From: Meira nashicola
Lineage: Eukaryota; Basidiomycota; Exobasidiomycetes; Exobasidiales; Brachybasidiaceae
Reading direction: 5' to 3'
Assembly (NCBI GenBank): GCA_001600355.1
Contig: BCJU01000002.1
Coordinates: 1,798,001 to 1,862,000, forward strand
Length of the DNA: 64,000 nucleotides
Positions 35,801-46,015 of this stretch are shown here, one piece after another. Within the stretch, counting starts at the first letter, position 1, and each line of letters opens with the position of its first letter. Made by a program: the position numbers and the translations under genes. Under the pieces are notes generated by a model. It worked only from the letters and a program-made list of their open reading frames with translations. It had not been told where the DNA came from and did not search any database.

Positions 35801-37885
35801 CACAGCTTTGGAACGACAAGATGGATTAATAGATTCTGATGATGATCTACCTGCGCCTCCACGCAGAGGAAAGAACAAATTGGCTGCTATGGGATTCGAT
35901 TCTTCTGGAATGGATGATGAAGATGATAGTCTTTTTGATATGATTACTTCGTCTACCCGTCGAATGGCCAATCAAGATGTGGTGATTGGAAAAAGCGTAG
36001 CCCCTACTCATGCATCACTTCGAACATCTCATAGTCGGCTACTCAAAAACGTTTGGGCGAACGAATCAGATTCTTCAGATCAAAATCCAAAGACCAAAGA
36101 TACAAGTCCAATTTCATCTGGATCTTATTCAACGAAAGAAGGTACTGCAGCAGCAGCAGCAGCAACAGGCCTTCCTTCTGATAATGCTGGTGAGTTAAAA
36201 TCATTTGCCTATTCTGGGAATGATGTGCTGAATCGATCTTTTGATCCTGTTGATGAAAGAGCAAACCAACAAGCAATAATAAGAGAAGACAACAAAAAGA
36301 CAAACGACGTATTTGCGATTAGACATGACAAAAGTGTTTCTTTTCGATGCATAGCTGAAACACAAGATCGCTTAGGCCGGCTTTCGGTGTATATATGGGC
36401 GGAGGATGAAGATGAGCAAATTTATGGAGATGAAATTGTTTACGATATCAAATTAATGGCGGGCGAGCGGTCAATATTGAACATTCAAGTCTCTTTGAAG
36501 GACACTGACTCAGTTGAATGCGTTGTTGCGGATTTTGATCTGCCTTGTAGAGTACAGAAAGGATCTGAGTTGCAAGGAAAGAAGACGAAACAAGGGGAAT
36601 TCTGGCTTTTACGTCTCGCGATGGAGAAAGATGTGGAATATGTTGAGGAAAGCGAGACACCTTTTTCAGCAAAGCAATTGGCGTCGATTGGATCCACTCA
36701 ATGGCAATGTGCGACCTGCTCAATAGATCTTATGGATTTATGTGCAACGAAAAGATTTATACCTTTGCCATCACAGCACTGGGAAGAATTGGTGGACGCA
36801 TGGATGTGCCACACGGATCAAGAATTGAATGAAACTCTTCTGAAGGCACAAAAGAAAATTGAGAATCACACAGGATTGCAAGCAGGTCAAGTGCATGTTG
36901 CGGATTCCCAGCTGATATTCTCAAATGATTGTTTGGTAAAGGCAAATATAGCAGAGAAAAGTGTGAGTACACATTTATGTTGAAACATAATTGGATTGTC
37001 ATGAAGGCCGTCATCAGCTCTAAGGAATACTGGTGCGTGATCTTTTGCATGCGAAATAATCATTGATTATCTTTGCATGTAGGATTATGAATTAGATTTT
37101 TAGACCTCTCCGAGGCGTGAATCGAATTATGGCCGATACTACCGATCCTAGATTGAACGATCGAATTGCAGGTCCTCTGCATTTCATCGAATCTTCATCC
37201 GAAACACCTGTTGATACTAAAGATAAATGATCAATGGGTCACTTGATGGAAGATATACTGACTGTTACTCTCTTTCTTTTATCTTCAGACTTCCAATGGC
37301 ACAAAAGAACTTTCATGCCGTCAATGTCGCTCAACGATTGGTTCTGAAACAGGAAAGGATGTCGTAAAAATATTCAAATTCGCAGTACGACCGTTACTAA
37401 AAGACTTTCGAGTGAAATTGCCTTCATTTGCTTGCTTCTTAGTAGATGACTTACTTCGATCTTCGCATATGAATGCTACCAGACATTTCATCATCACAAG
37501 CGAAACAAAAGATAATTTTTACGCAAAGCCTTTATTGGTTTGGCTTTTCCTTGATGATTTCAATGTTTCTATCACACCTTCAAGTCATCTTTTGTCTTTG
37601 CTTGATATTCCTTCCACTTTCCGAGCCTCAAAAGTGATGTTCCGTCAAGACGATTCAGAGCGTAATAAACAAAATTCAACAACAAAACAAGATGAATGGA
37701 CATTACCAATGAACGCTGAACGAATGACATATCCGTCAGAATGGTGTTTGCGTTTATTGGAAGTTCTCAAAGCTTCTAATGATTGTTATCCTTCCGTTCA
37801 AAGAACTTTCCTTACATCCCCTTCCTCGTCAAATGCTGAAAAACAAATGCAGGTCTGGCAAACAGGATTTCTACCGAAGATTTAA
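32853..37885 (+). CDS. UBE3D/Ipa1-type HECT_2 domain protein with long disordered N-terminus
   Basis: Exon 1 is 32853..36962 (1370 codons), followed by GTGAGT; the last exon is 37289..37885, after a strong acceptor (CTGAC branch, TTTCTTTTATCTTCAG). A middle exon, 37096..37209, is likely: it keeps frame on both sides and gives 1606 residues instead of 1568. The C-terminal part matches the E2-binding HECT_2 family (human UBE3D, yeast Ipa1): FRCIAETQDRLGRLSVYIWA, WQCATCSIDL, FIPLPSQHWEELVDAWMCH, LSCRQCRSTIG and a final VWQTGFLPKI. Paired Cys residues probably bind zinc. The family is linked to ubiquitin transfer and, in yeast, mRNA 3' end processing. The first 1100 residues are Ser-rich, with one helical patch (about 185-240), R-R-x-S sites and three D-Q-R-x-x-P-P motifs. 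The continuous exon makes the fusion real rather than two genes. Confidence 0.85.
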
Positions 37886-38230
37886 AATCACACACATATA
37901 CCCCTTATTGTCCTCATCATTTCATCAAAGAATGTAGATAATCACCGCCCCAAAAAAAACATATATAATATATATAATGGTAAAAAGAAGAAATCTTTTG
38001 ATTGACTGATTGATTGAGTGCGAATATGATCGGTGATGTACAAAGAAGTAGAGAATGAAGCAGAAAAAAGGTATAATGATGATGCTTGAAAAGCCGCCTG
38101 ATCATAAGACTTGGCGCTGTATCTTGAAATGAAAAAGGAAAGAACTAGAAAAAGTTCAAGAAAGAAGTCGAAAAGTAAAATTGAGTTTGTGCGAGAGAGA
38201 AAACATGTGCTGGAAAAGGTGTAATTTCTT
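37886..38230. other. Convergent 3' intergenic region
   Basis: About 345 bases between two convergent stops, with short TATATA repeats near 37968-37978 and a GATTGACTGATTGATTGA stretch near 37999-38016. No gene was seen. Confidence 0.5.
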
Positions 38231-40387
38231 TCAAAAGCGTACAATGATCAAATCATCATCTTGTAAACCTTCTTGGTATAATGCACTTTCGTTTTGCATT
38301 TGACGAAGCGCTTGAGGACGTAAAGATGGCGACAAGAGTTGATTTGGAGTTTGTTGTTGCGAGGCGGATGAGGAGGGAACACCTTCGATTGATACCCTTG
38401 CGCCTGCATTGCTACTAGAACGTAAACGAGAACGTAAGAAGCCACCTTTGCTTGAGCCCAGAGTAGATGGAGAAGGCAAGCAAGGCGAGCGATTGAAAGG
38501 ACTTGTACTTCCATTACTTCCCAAATGCAAAGGTGATTGTTTGGGTGATAATGACAAATTTGATTCGTTTTGTTGTTCGGGAACGAATAAACCTAATTGA
38601 GAAGGTGAGATCGAAAGACCATGTCGAAGTTGCAAAGATCTACAAATCGTTTCTTTAAATTCCAACGTTGATGCTGTTGTTGGCATTAACATCGTATGAG
38701 CTTGAGGTAATCCTTTTGCGACCATACTTGGAGGCAAATTTAAATGTAATCGTACCCTTGCAGGTGGAGAAGCAGGACAAATGGCCGGAATATCGTCGTT
38801 CACGGTTGCATCACTGGTTATTTGCATTACTGGAATTGGTTTTCGAACAGATCTCAAAGGATATGATGGCAAAGAAGACGATCTTGGATCCGGAATAATC
38901 GAAACTGTATTGCTCCTACGTCTTACTGTTGCTGAAACATTTGCCGAATCTGGTGAAGGATCGAATTGTGAATCATGCCTACTTGCAGGAGATTCTAGAG
39001 TGGTATCAAAAGAAAACGCAGAAGAAGACCATTCGGATCCAGGAGAAGCAATAAAGCTACTCATCTCATCTTCTTGTACTTCAGTCTCTTCTTCATCAGT
39101 TTGTTGATTACTGCTCAATCTGCTTGCATTGCCTGTATCCTCGCTACTGCTGATACTGAAACGAGAAGGTAGATCTGAAATCTCACTTTGACGTTTATCT
39201 TCATCAATTCTCGCCGGTCTAGCCGTAGGTGGTGGTGTCAATCCTGTTGGTGAAGCTAGAGGTCGTGAAGTATGTCCATGAGGTTGCAACTGCAATGAAA
39301 GCGCCCAAGGACGTCTGCGCCAGCCTAATGGAGAGCCAGGATTGATGTCTTTTTTTGAACGTGCTTTGCTTGTTTCACTTGCAGAAGTTGTCGCCGAAAC
39401 ACTTCTGATCATTGTTGGAGCGATCGCATTAGAAGGCAAAATGATCGAAGAAGGTTCGTTTCTTTTACCGTTTTCTGTCTCAAGTCCACGGCAATGAAAG
39501 GATTCTTGACTAGGGCACAAAGATAATCGATGCATAGAGCTTGGCGGTAAGTGTATTTGTGCCATTGATCCTTCGGGATAAGAAGGAGCAAAAGGAGCCG
39601 AAAGTCCTAAGCCGTTTTGTCGGTTCAATGTTTCCGTTGGTGTTCGAGATGATGGACTTGCAAGCCATGGTGAAAGAGGTCCTGTTGTGATTCCAAGAGA
39701 ATTCATATCTTCATCCAACACCAAAAGAGGAGCAGGTGTGATGGGCCTTCTAGGAGGTATAGGAGGAGAAGAAGATGTTGAACGTACACGACTGTTACGC
39801 ATTGATGCTCTTTTTCCTTTTGGTGTTTCGTCTACCGATAATTCCTCTTCAGCTGTACTTCCTGGAATGGTAAAAGGTAAAATGCGACCACCTCCGCTGA
39901 AGAAGGATGCTCTACATGAACCCGATCTCGGTCTTCCTCTTGGAATGCTATATGTAGCGGCAAATGTTGAACTAGATGAAGACGAAAGAGAGGCTGGTGT
40001 AGCATTACTTGCTGAAGAAGCAATTGAAGATGGAGTTCCCGTGCAAGTTTGAGGAGATACAATGTAGCTTCCTGACCCAATTGCGTTGTTAGGGCTCATA
40101 GAAGGAGATCTACGAAAGCTCAGTCTCCTTCTCATTCGCTTCATATGGGGCAATGTAGATGATGTTGATGATGGTATGGAACTTGGAGGTAGTAAAGGTG
40201 AGCCAGATGATTGACCTATTTGTGCTGCGGTTTTAGAATGCGTTTGCGGCTGTGATGAGGCGGCTGAATTTTGCTTTGCCTCTAGGCTATGACGAAATAA
40301 AGTGGATAAAGACATCGCTTTGCGTAAAGGAGACAAAGTGCCACTCGTGGCTTGCCTTTGCGAAATTGTATCCTGTTCGTTAGCCAT
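38231..40387 (-). CDS. Disordered protein with interrupted ubiquitin-like C-terminus
   Basis: A 718-residue intronless ORF. The first 550 residues are Ser/Pro-rich with many R-R-x-S sites (for example KRMRRRLSFRRSPSMS near 82-97, VRRRSNTVSI). The C-terminus begins with RVRLHLNLPPSMVAKGL and TASTLEFKETICRSLQLRHG, followed by LGLFV, which looks like strands 1-2 and the helix of a ubiquitin-like or RA-like fold. After about 80 low-complexity residues, the end LYQEGLQDDDLIIVRF looks like the last strand. The start is ATG at 40387. No named family is recognised. A polarity or signalling adaptor would be compatible, but that is inference. The upstream minus frame at 40380-40760 is probably leader sequence. 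Confidence 0.7.
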   Translation of the reverse strand: MANEQDTISQRQATSGTLSPLRKAMSLSTLFRHSLEAKQNSAASSQPQTHSKTAAQIGQSSGSPLLPPSSIPSSTSSTLPHMKRMRRRLSFRRSPSMSPNNAIGSGSYIVSPQTCTGTPSSIASSASNATPASLSSSSSSTFAATYSIPRGRPRSGSCRASFFSGGGRILPFTIPGSTAEEELSVDETPKGKRASMRNSRVRSTSSSPPIPPRRPITPAPLLVLDEDMNSLGITTGPLSPWLASPSSRTPTETLNRQNGLGLSAPFAPSYPEGSMAQIHLPPSSMHRLSLCPSQESFHCRGLETENGKRNEPSSIILPSNAIAPTMIRSVSATTSASETSKARSKKDINPGSPLGWRRRPWALSLQLQPHGHTSRPLASPTGLTPPPTARPARIDEDKRQSEISDLPSRFSISSSEDTGNASRLSSNQQTDEEETEVQEDEMSSFIASPGSEWSSSAFSFDTTLESPASRHDSQFDPSPDSANVSATVRRRSNTVSIIPDPRSSSLPSYPLRSVRKPIPVMQITSDATVNDDIPAICPASPPARVRLHLNLPPSMVAKGLPQAHTMLMPTTASTLEFKETICRSLQLRHGLSISPSQLGLFVPEQQNESNLSLSPKQSPLHLGSNGSTSPFNRSPCLPSPSTLGSSKGGFLRSRLRSSSNAGARVSIEGVPSSSASQQQTPNQLLSPSLRPQALRQMQNESALYQEGLQDDDLIIVRF

Positions 40388-43300
40388 TTTTTGATTGAAT
40401 GTGGCTTATTGTTATACGATGAAAAGATCGTTTCTTGCTCGTAGATGATGAGGTCACGTCATTAAATGTTGTTGTACTTTGTTGTTGTTGAATTTGAACT
40501 TTTAATGTGTTGGTTGGTGAGGGAGGTATCAAGGTGGTATGACTTTTGTGAAAAGACAAACACAGGGATGTCAATGTCCGAAGAATTGTGTGAGAGGTGG
40601 GCGTAGGGTGTAGAGAGTAAAATGATACACCAGGCACTTTTTTCTCCGAGACACGAGGAGAATGACTAGTATGTATGCTCTGTTTGCCTAATGGATCAAT
40701 CCGAAAGGGTCTGCATAAGCGGGGGGAAATGAAGTTACATAGAAAATCCTCAGATGTCAAAAGCGATCGGTATTAAAAGAAAAGATAACAATAAAGAGCT
40801 TGCATCTTTTCTGAAAAGTATCCGATGACATTCAGCCTCATTTGTATATTCCAAACACAATGCACACTTACTTGCATGACCGGTCTTAAAGATTTATAGA
40901 CACAACATATGCACACTACATTCTGAGCTTGAGCTTATTTGCTATTCTTGCCAAATTAGAAAACAAAAGGAGGCCTTGTAGGAGTGAACATGCAAGAATT
41001 TGATCGGAGCAGTATGCAGTGAATGTGTGTACGCGGGGTGAATCTGTGCACATCCTCACTGCGAAGGAGCAAAACGTCATTCTTACGAGGCCGATCAGCA
41101 GCTGTGCAATAGGAAGGTCACCACAGGAGGAAGGAGCTTCACAGGTAAGACTTTTTATTTTTTTGATCGTCCAGACGGGCCATTGACCGGCGAAGGTTCG
41201 CATAAAATGAGAGATTTAGGGGAAAAAAGGACGGCCCGCTGGTGTTGGTGTTTAAGATGATCCTGCAAAGTGATGCAGTGCACGTTCTTCGCATATTCAG
41301 GATCTACATTGATCATTTATGTTTTTTTTCTCCTTTGTCGCGCCTCATGACACTCCGATCATTTATCGATCTAAAAACTAGATTGAGGCACTCAAACTTG
41401 CCTAAAATGCAGCATGTATAGTAGACTAAGACTGTCATCCGAGTAGGCTATGTATGTACACAGACCCGTGTGTGCGTGCGTACGTGCGTAAATTAGCTTT
41501 TTTTTCCACGAAGCTTATGCAGGGCCAGAAAGCAGTGTGCTGCGCGGATCACACACACAGATGTACAGATGCATGTAAACAGCCTTTCCTTTCTGATGTT
41601 GCACATTGCGCCCATCAGCCAAACTGCCTCTTTTTTTTTTTGCCTGATGGTTTACACACAATCGGTAAGCCGAAAATGCTCGGGAAGTCGAGCCGAAATT
41701 AATGGATAAGCTTTTAGTTCAAGAATAATTAAGATTTGAGTTTGAAGCCATAGAAAAATGCTTGTTATGTACCCTTTTCTTCCTGTCTTCTCATGCATGT
41801 GTATTTACGTGTAATTACTGGTAAGTTTTTGTTCTCATTGTTATGAGCTTCCTTTTTCTTAATTATCCGAAATTCCCAAGGGAAAAATATGACAATAAGC
41901 TGAGAAAAGGACGTCATTGTTAGGAATTACGCCGAGATAAAGCTAGAAAAGGTACATGTGTAAATTGGCGTGCGAAACTTGATTTACATAGGGTTAGGTA
42001 GGGTAATGATCTTCTCACAATAAGGCCTGGTGTGTTTTTAGCGCGTATCGTAAGTCTTGGTAGCTTAATTGGCTTGGATTAGTGTGTATGTATATAGTCT
42101 TTGTGCCGTTTGATGCACTTTCGCACACATTTAAATTTAATCAAGTCTGGGCCTTTTTGAATGAGCCACAAACAGATGCGAGCAAGAATATGACATGCAT
42201 ATTTTCAAAACCCAGCCTACCTCGGTCTTGGGAAAAAAGATCAAGGCAAGGTCACTGTCAAAAATGAATTCTTTACCCACTTTAAAGTTACGAATTCCAT
42301 CCCGATCCTACATGTATTGTCGTCCGACTGTGAGATACTTTTCTTTGTCTCTGATCTTATGTCTTTTTTTTGATTAGCGTAAGGATCGGATGATGAGTAG
42401 ATTCGCTTATTATCAAAGCAGAATGTGGCTAAGAATATGTACCCCGGATTTTGAAATCTTGATAAACTATGTATCACAAAAGGAGCCGATTTCGTTAGGC
42501 GAACTTTATCAATCGAAAAGATAATACTCTTCTTTTTTAGTGAAGGAAGAGAAAGCGTGTGATTATACTTTAGTCACGAGCTAATTTAATTACCCGTCCT
42601 TCTTTTTTACTTAATGATGTCCTCGGCCGGTTCCGTTTGTTGATCTTTATTTGTTTGTTTGTTTGTTTGTCTCTTTATTTGTCCGGATGATTTGTGCATG
42701 CATTTGTTATGAACCTCCTTGCGTGTGATGTTTCGTAGATCAATCTATCACATTTTCGGTAATCTATATGGTTATGCGTTTATTGGATGTTCAACAATAT
42801 ATGTAATTGGGGTCAAACTTCAAGCATGGAAAATCGATGGAATTCAGTAAATATGCATAAATTACATCCCCTTAAAAATAATAAACAAGAAGAACGGAAT
42901 TTCGGATCACCTAACTGTTCACATGCAAACGGCTTCCGTTCGCTTAAGAAAGATATTAAAAAAACAAATGAGTTCATAATTTGAGATGGCATTATTCGGG
43001 CATATAACCAAGAAAAGGGGCTGATGAAATTCAAACTCTAACAACATACATATATACCAAGGGAAGGGAAGATTCCGTAGATTTACAGTACATTAAAAAA
43101 AAAACGTGTACTTATGCAAGGGCCCTTGTTAGTGTTGTTTGTTTATAAATTGTAAGGATTTGCACTATGAAAATAGACGTAGTCTACAATTTATGTAACA
43201 GCCGTGCCGATCTGCAGCGGGCATAAAAGGAAGAAAGAGGTACGAAATCAGTCTTTGTGCAGACCGCGTCTTGCCTTAACAAGCAAATCATCCTACGTAC

Positions 43301-44225
43301 TTTACTGATCCGGGAAGAATGAAGAACCGGATCGCTATACTTTGATCGTCATGAAGATCTTTTTAGTTGTATATATTATGTAGTAAGATTGATTGATTAT
43401 ATATATAGCTCTTTCTTTGGGTCGAATAAGATGCTGAAATAGGGTAACAAAATCAAACTTTACGGGCCTTAGAAGAAAATTATGATTGATTATTATGCCT
43501 AGCGTAAATTTTAACAGATGAAATTCAAGCTATAGAAGCATAAATTGATTTGAGAATTTTTAGAACTTTTAGGGAAACATGAAAGAATGTCGATCTTTTT
43601 GTCTTTTTGAAATATATTCTTGCTTGCTTATGTCAGAAAGGTATATATATCGTAAAATCATGAATTTGAAAACGTGCGGATTATTGATTATTAGGAGGAG
43701 TACTTTCTGTATTCTGATTTCTATGCATCCATTGGACGGATTTCATCGTATGAGTTGAAATAAATTGTGCTCAAATGAATACTGTATCAATTTGATCGAA
43801 AGAATGAAAATATAAAGACGGAATTATGCTAATTATTAAATATCCCTAAATTTGCTCCGTCTCTCTTAATATGTATCAAAGTGTGGCATTAAAAGATGCG
43901 GTTGCAAAATGTTAAAATTAAATTGACTTTTATTTATTCCGAGTAAATATATTATGTTTTCGAAATAGATTTTACGGGACCGAAGGCAAGTAGTGTTTTG
44001 CCGCGTTTGAAATTTATCTGAACGACGGAAGTCCGCTCTAATGACAATTATTTCTGACAATAAACGCGGAGCGGTATTGAGCAAAAGTTGGATTGTTATT
44101 CGTAGGTGGAGATGTTTTTTGATATTATAAATACTGGCCTATTTCAACTATTCATCCATTATACCATACTCCATCTCTCACTTTCATCTATCCATTACTC
44201 TTATCACAACAGCAACTCATCAATC
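40388..44225. other. 3.8 kb gene-poor region
   Basis: No frame here has a domain, a codon pattern like the neighbours, or a good start context. It holds the leader of the 38231-40387 gene, a (TTTG)n run near 42645-42672, a GTGCGTGCGTACGTGCGT stretch near 41470-41488, several ATGCAT palindromes and very AT-rich DNA from 42500 onwards. A tRNA-like D-arm near 42058 has no B-box partner. Long non-coding RNA or distal regulation is possible but unseen. Confidence 0.5.
44126..44133 (+). promoter_or_regulatory. TATA box of the broken secreted-protein gene
   Basis: TATAAATA about 93 bases before the ATG at 44226, followed by a long pyrimidine-rich leader and CAACAG/CATCAATCATG. The promoter looks intact although the coding region is broken. 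Confidence 0.6.
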
Positions 44226-44740
44226 ATGAAGTTTTTCACCAACATTCTCGCTTTAAGCTTTTAAGCTATTGTTTTTGCACTTCCACCTAAAGAAGCATTT
44301 CATCAAAAATTACAAAACAACATTAACCCAAACGGAATCGAATATGTGAATAAGAAATTTATATCTTGTGGTCAAGCAGGAACACGTTGTCTTAAACTTT
44401 CACCCGGTACGAAAAAAGAAGATGTTGCTTATTATACCGTTAATTCAACAAAAGCAAAATGTAACGGTGAATGGAATTTATCCAATGGTAAAAAGCGTTA
44501 TAGTGGAACTTGTTTTGCAAAACATAAAGTTAACTTTTTAATCGAATGTCGTAAAGCAAAAAATGCAAAAATAAATCAAATTGGTTAGGAGTTTATTTTA
44601 ATGAAAATGATGCAAATTTTATGGCTTTTGGTGATGCAAAGGCTAAATTTGTACAAAACGGTCAAAATGGTCCTTTAACCGATCAAGGTTCAACAAAAGA
44701 TAACAATCCAATCGTCGAAATTAGTTGCCCTAAACATTAA
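44226..44740 (+). pseudogene. Broken small secreted Cys-containing protein gene
   Basis: The ATG at 44226 opens a signal peptide (MKFFTNILALSF) interrupted by TAA at 44262-44264; the same frame then continues with AIVFALPPKEAF and stays open to TAG at 44586-44588. From about 44555-44582 the coding signal moves to the -1 frame and runs to TAA at 44738-44740 (WLGVYFNENDANF; ending EISCPKH). A poly-A stretch (GCAAAAAATGC) near 44556-44566 is a likely indel site. The combined product would be about 170 residues with seven or so Cys, like fungal small secreted proteins. No family is recognised. Two lesions argue for a recent pseudogene; sequencing error or recoding are alternatives, and the promoter looks intact. 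Confidence 0.65.
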
Positions 44741-44958
44741 TGTTACATAACTCTAGTATTCCTTAGTATAATCTACATTCATACCATACTTGAAAAGGCG
44801 TGACAAAGTTTAGCGCTGCGCAGACGCAATTCCGGCTTTTGAAACGCGCGGAGTTAAGTAGCAAAAGGATTAGTTGGCTGATGCGTGCGTGTGTGACAAG
44901 GTTAAAAAGGTGGAGTAAATGCATTCTCCTCTCTCTCTCTCAAACAACCACCGCAAAC

Positions 44959-46002
44959 ATGTCTTCAGATAAACCAATCGTTCTTATCACTGGCATTACT
45001 GGTTTCTTAGCTGCTCATGTTTTAGATGCAGCTTTAGCAGCACCTGAAGGATTTCGCATTCGTGGTACATTAAGAAGTTTAGCGAAAAAGGATGAATTAT
45101 TAAACAGATTTCCAAAATCAGATCGAGAAAGAATTGAACTTGTTGAAGTTAAAAAGACTGAATCAAGTGATTTAACAGAAGCAATTCGTGGTGTTACGTA
45201 TATTGCACATACTGCAAGTCCTTATCAATTATCAGTTGAAGATGTTGAACGTGATTTACTCGTTCCTGCGATCGAAGGTACGTTAAACTTATTACGTTTT
45301 GCAGCTAAAGAACCTTCTGTTAAAAGGATTGCAATCACAAGTAGTTTTGCTGCTGTGACTGATTTTACAAAAGATGGTCCAAATAGACCAGGATATACAT
45401 ATACACAAAAAGATTGGAATCCATTCGGAAGAGAAGATGCAAAAGGACCAGTAGCTTATTCTGTTTCGAAAACGTTAGCAGAACGTGCAGCTTGGGATTT
45501 CGTTGAAAAAGAGAAACCTGGATATAAGATTGCAGCTTTTAATCCACCAATGATTTATGGTGCAACGTTACAACCTGCCGTCAATCTTTCAAATCTCAAC
45601 ACATCTTCAAAAGCAATTTATTCTTTAATCTCTAATCTAGACGAAGTACCAGCAGATCGTTTACCCCTTTTCTGTCATGGACGTGATGTAGGTGATGCAC
45701 ATATTCGTTGGTTAGCATCCGATTCAGCACCCAGTCAACGTTATTTACTCTTTGGTGGCCCTTACAATTGGGCTTCTTCGTTAGAACATTTAGCCAAAAG
45801 CAAGCCTGAGTTGATCAAAAGATTCCCAAAAGGTTACGAACAAGCAATTACAAACAAGAAAGATCCAAACACGTCTTATGCCGATTTGGACACAACACCT
45901 GCTCAAAAAGAATTAGGAATGAAATTCCGCAATTGGCAACAAACTCTTGATGAAAGTATAGATAGTCTTTTGGAATTAGAAAAAAAGCCAGGCTGGAAAT
46001 AA
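44959..46002 (+). CDS. NAD(P)-dependent reductase, Gre2/dihydroflavonol reductase-like
   Basis: The frame is open from 44800 but the first ATG in good context is 44959, giving 347 residues. It is an extended short-chain dehydrogenase: Rossmann motif ITGITGFLAAHV (TGxxGF), HTASPY, and the catalytic pair Y-x-x-x-K in YSVSKTLAE with the upstream ITSSFAAV serine. The FNPPMIYGATLQP segment matches the FNPPxVxGP region of ketoreductases such as yeast Gre2 and plant DFR. It reduces an aldehyde or ketone with NAD(P)H; the substrate is unknown. Its stop is 13 bases from that of the convergent epoxide hydrolase. Confidence 0.9.
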   Translation: MSSDKPIVLITGITGFLAAHVLDAALAAPEGFRIRGTLRSLAKKDELLNRFPKSDRERIELVEVKKTESSDLTEAIRGVTYIAHTASPYQLSVEDVERDLLVPAIEGTLNLLRFAAKEPSVKRIAITSSFAAVTDFTKDGPNRPGYTYTQKDWNPFGREDAKGPVAYSVSKTLAERAAWDFVEKEKPGYKIAAFNPPMIYGATLQPAVNLSNLNTSSKAIYSLISNLDEVPADRLPLFCHGRDVGDAHIRWLASDSAPSQRYLLFGGPYNWASSLEHLAKSKPELIKRFPKGYEQAITNKKDPNTSYADLDTTPAQKELGMKFRNWQQTLDESIDSLLELEKKPGWK

Positions 46003-46015
46003 ACATACATATTCT

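Noticed and set aside
40380..40760. 126-codon minus-strand frame overlapping the start of the 718-residue gene
   Set aside because: It overlaps the real start and is Ser/Thr-rich leader sequence with no other support.
42055..42085. tRNA-like D-arm (GGTAGCTTAATTGG)
   Set aside because: No B box (GGTTCGANTCC) or cloverleaf partner within the next 100 bases.
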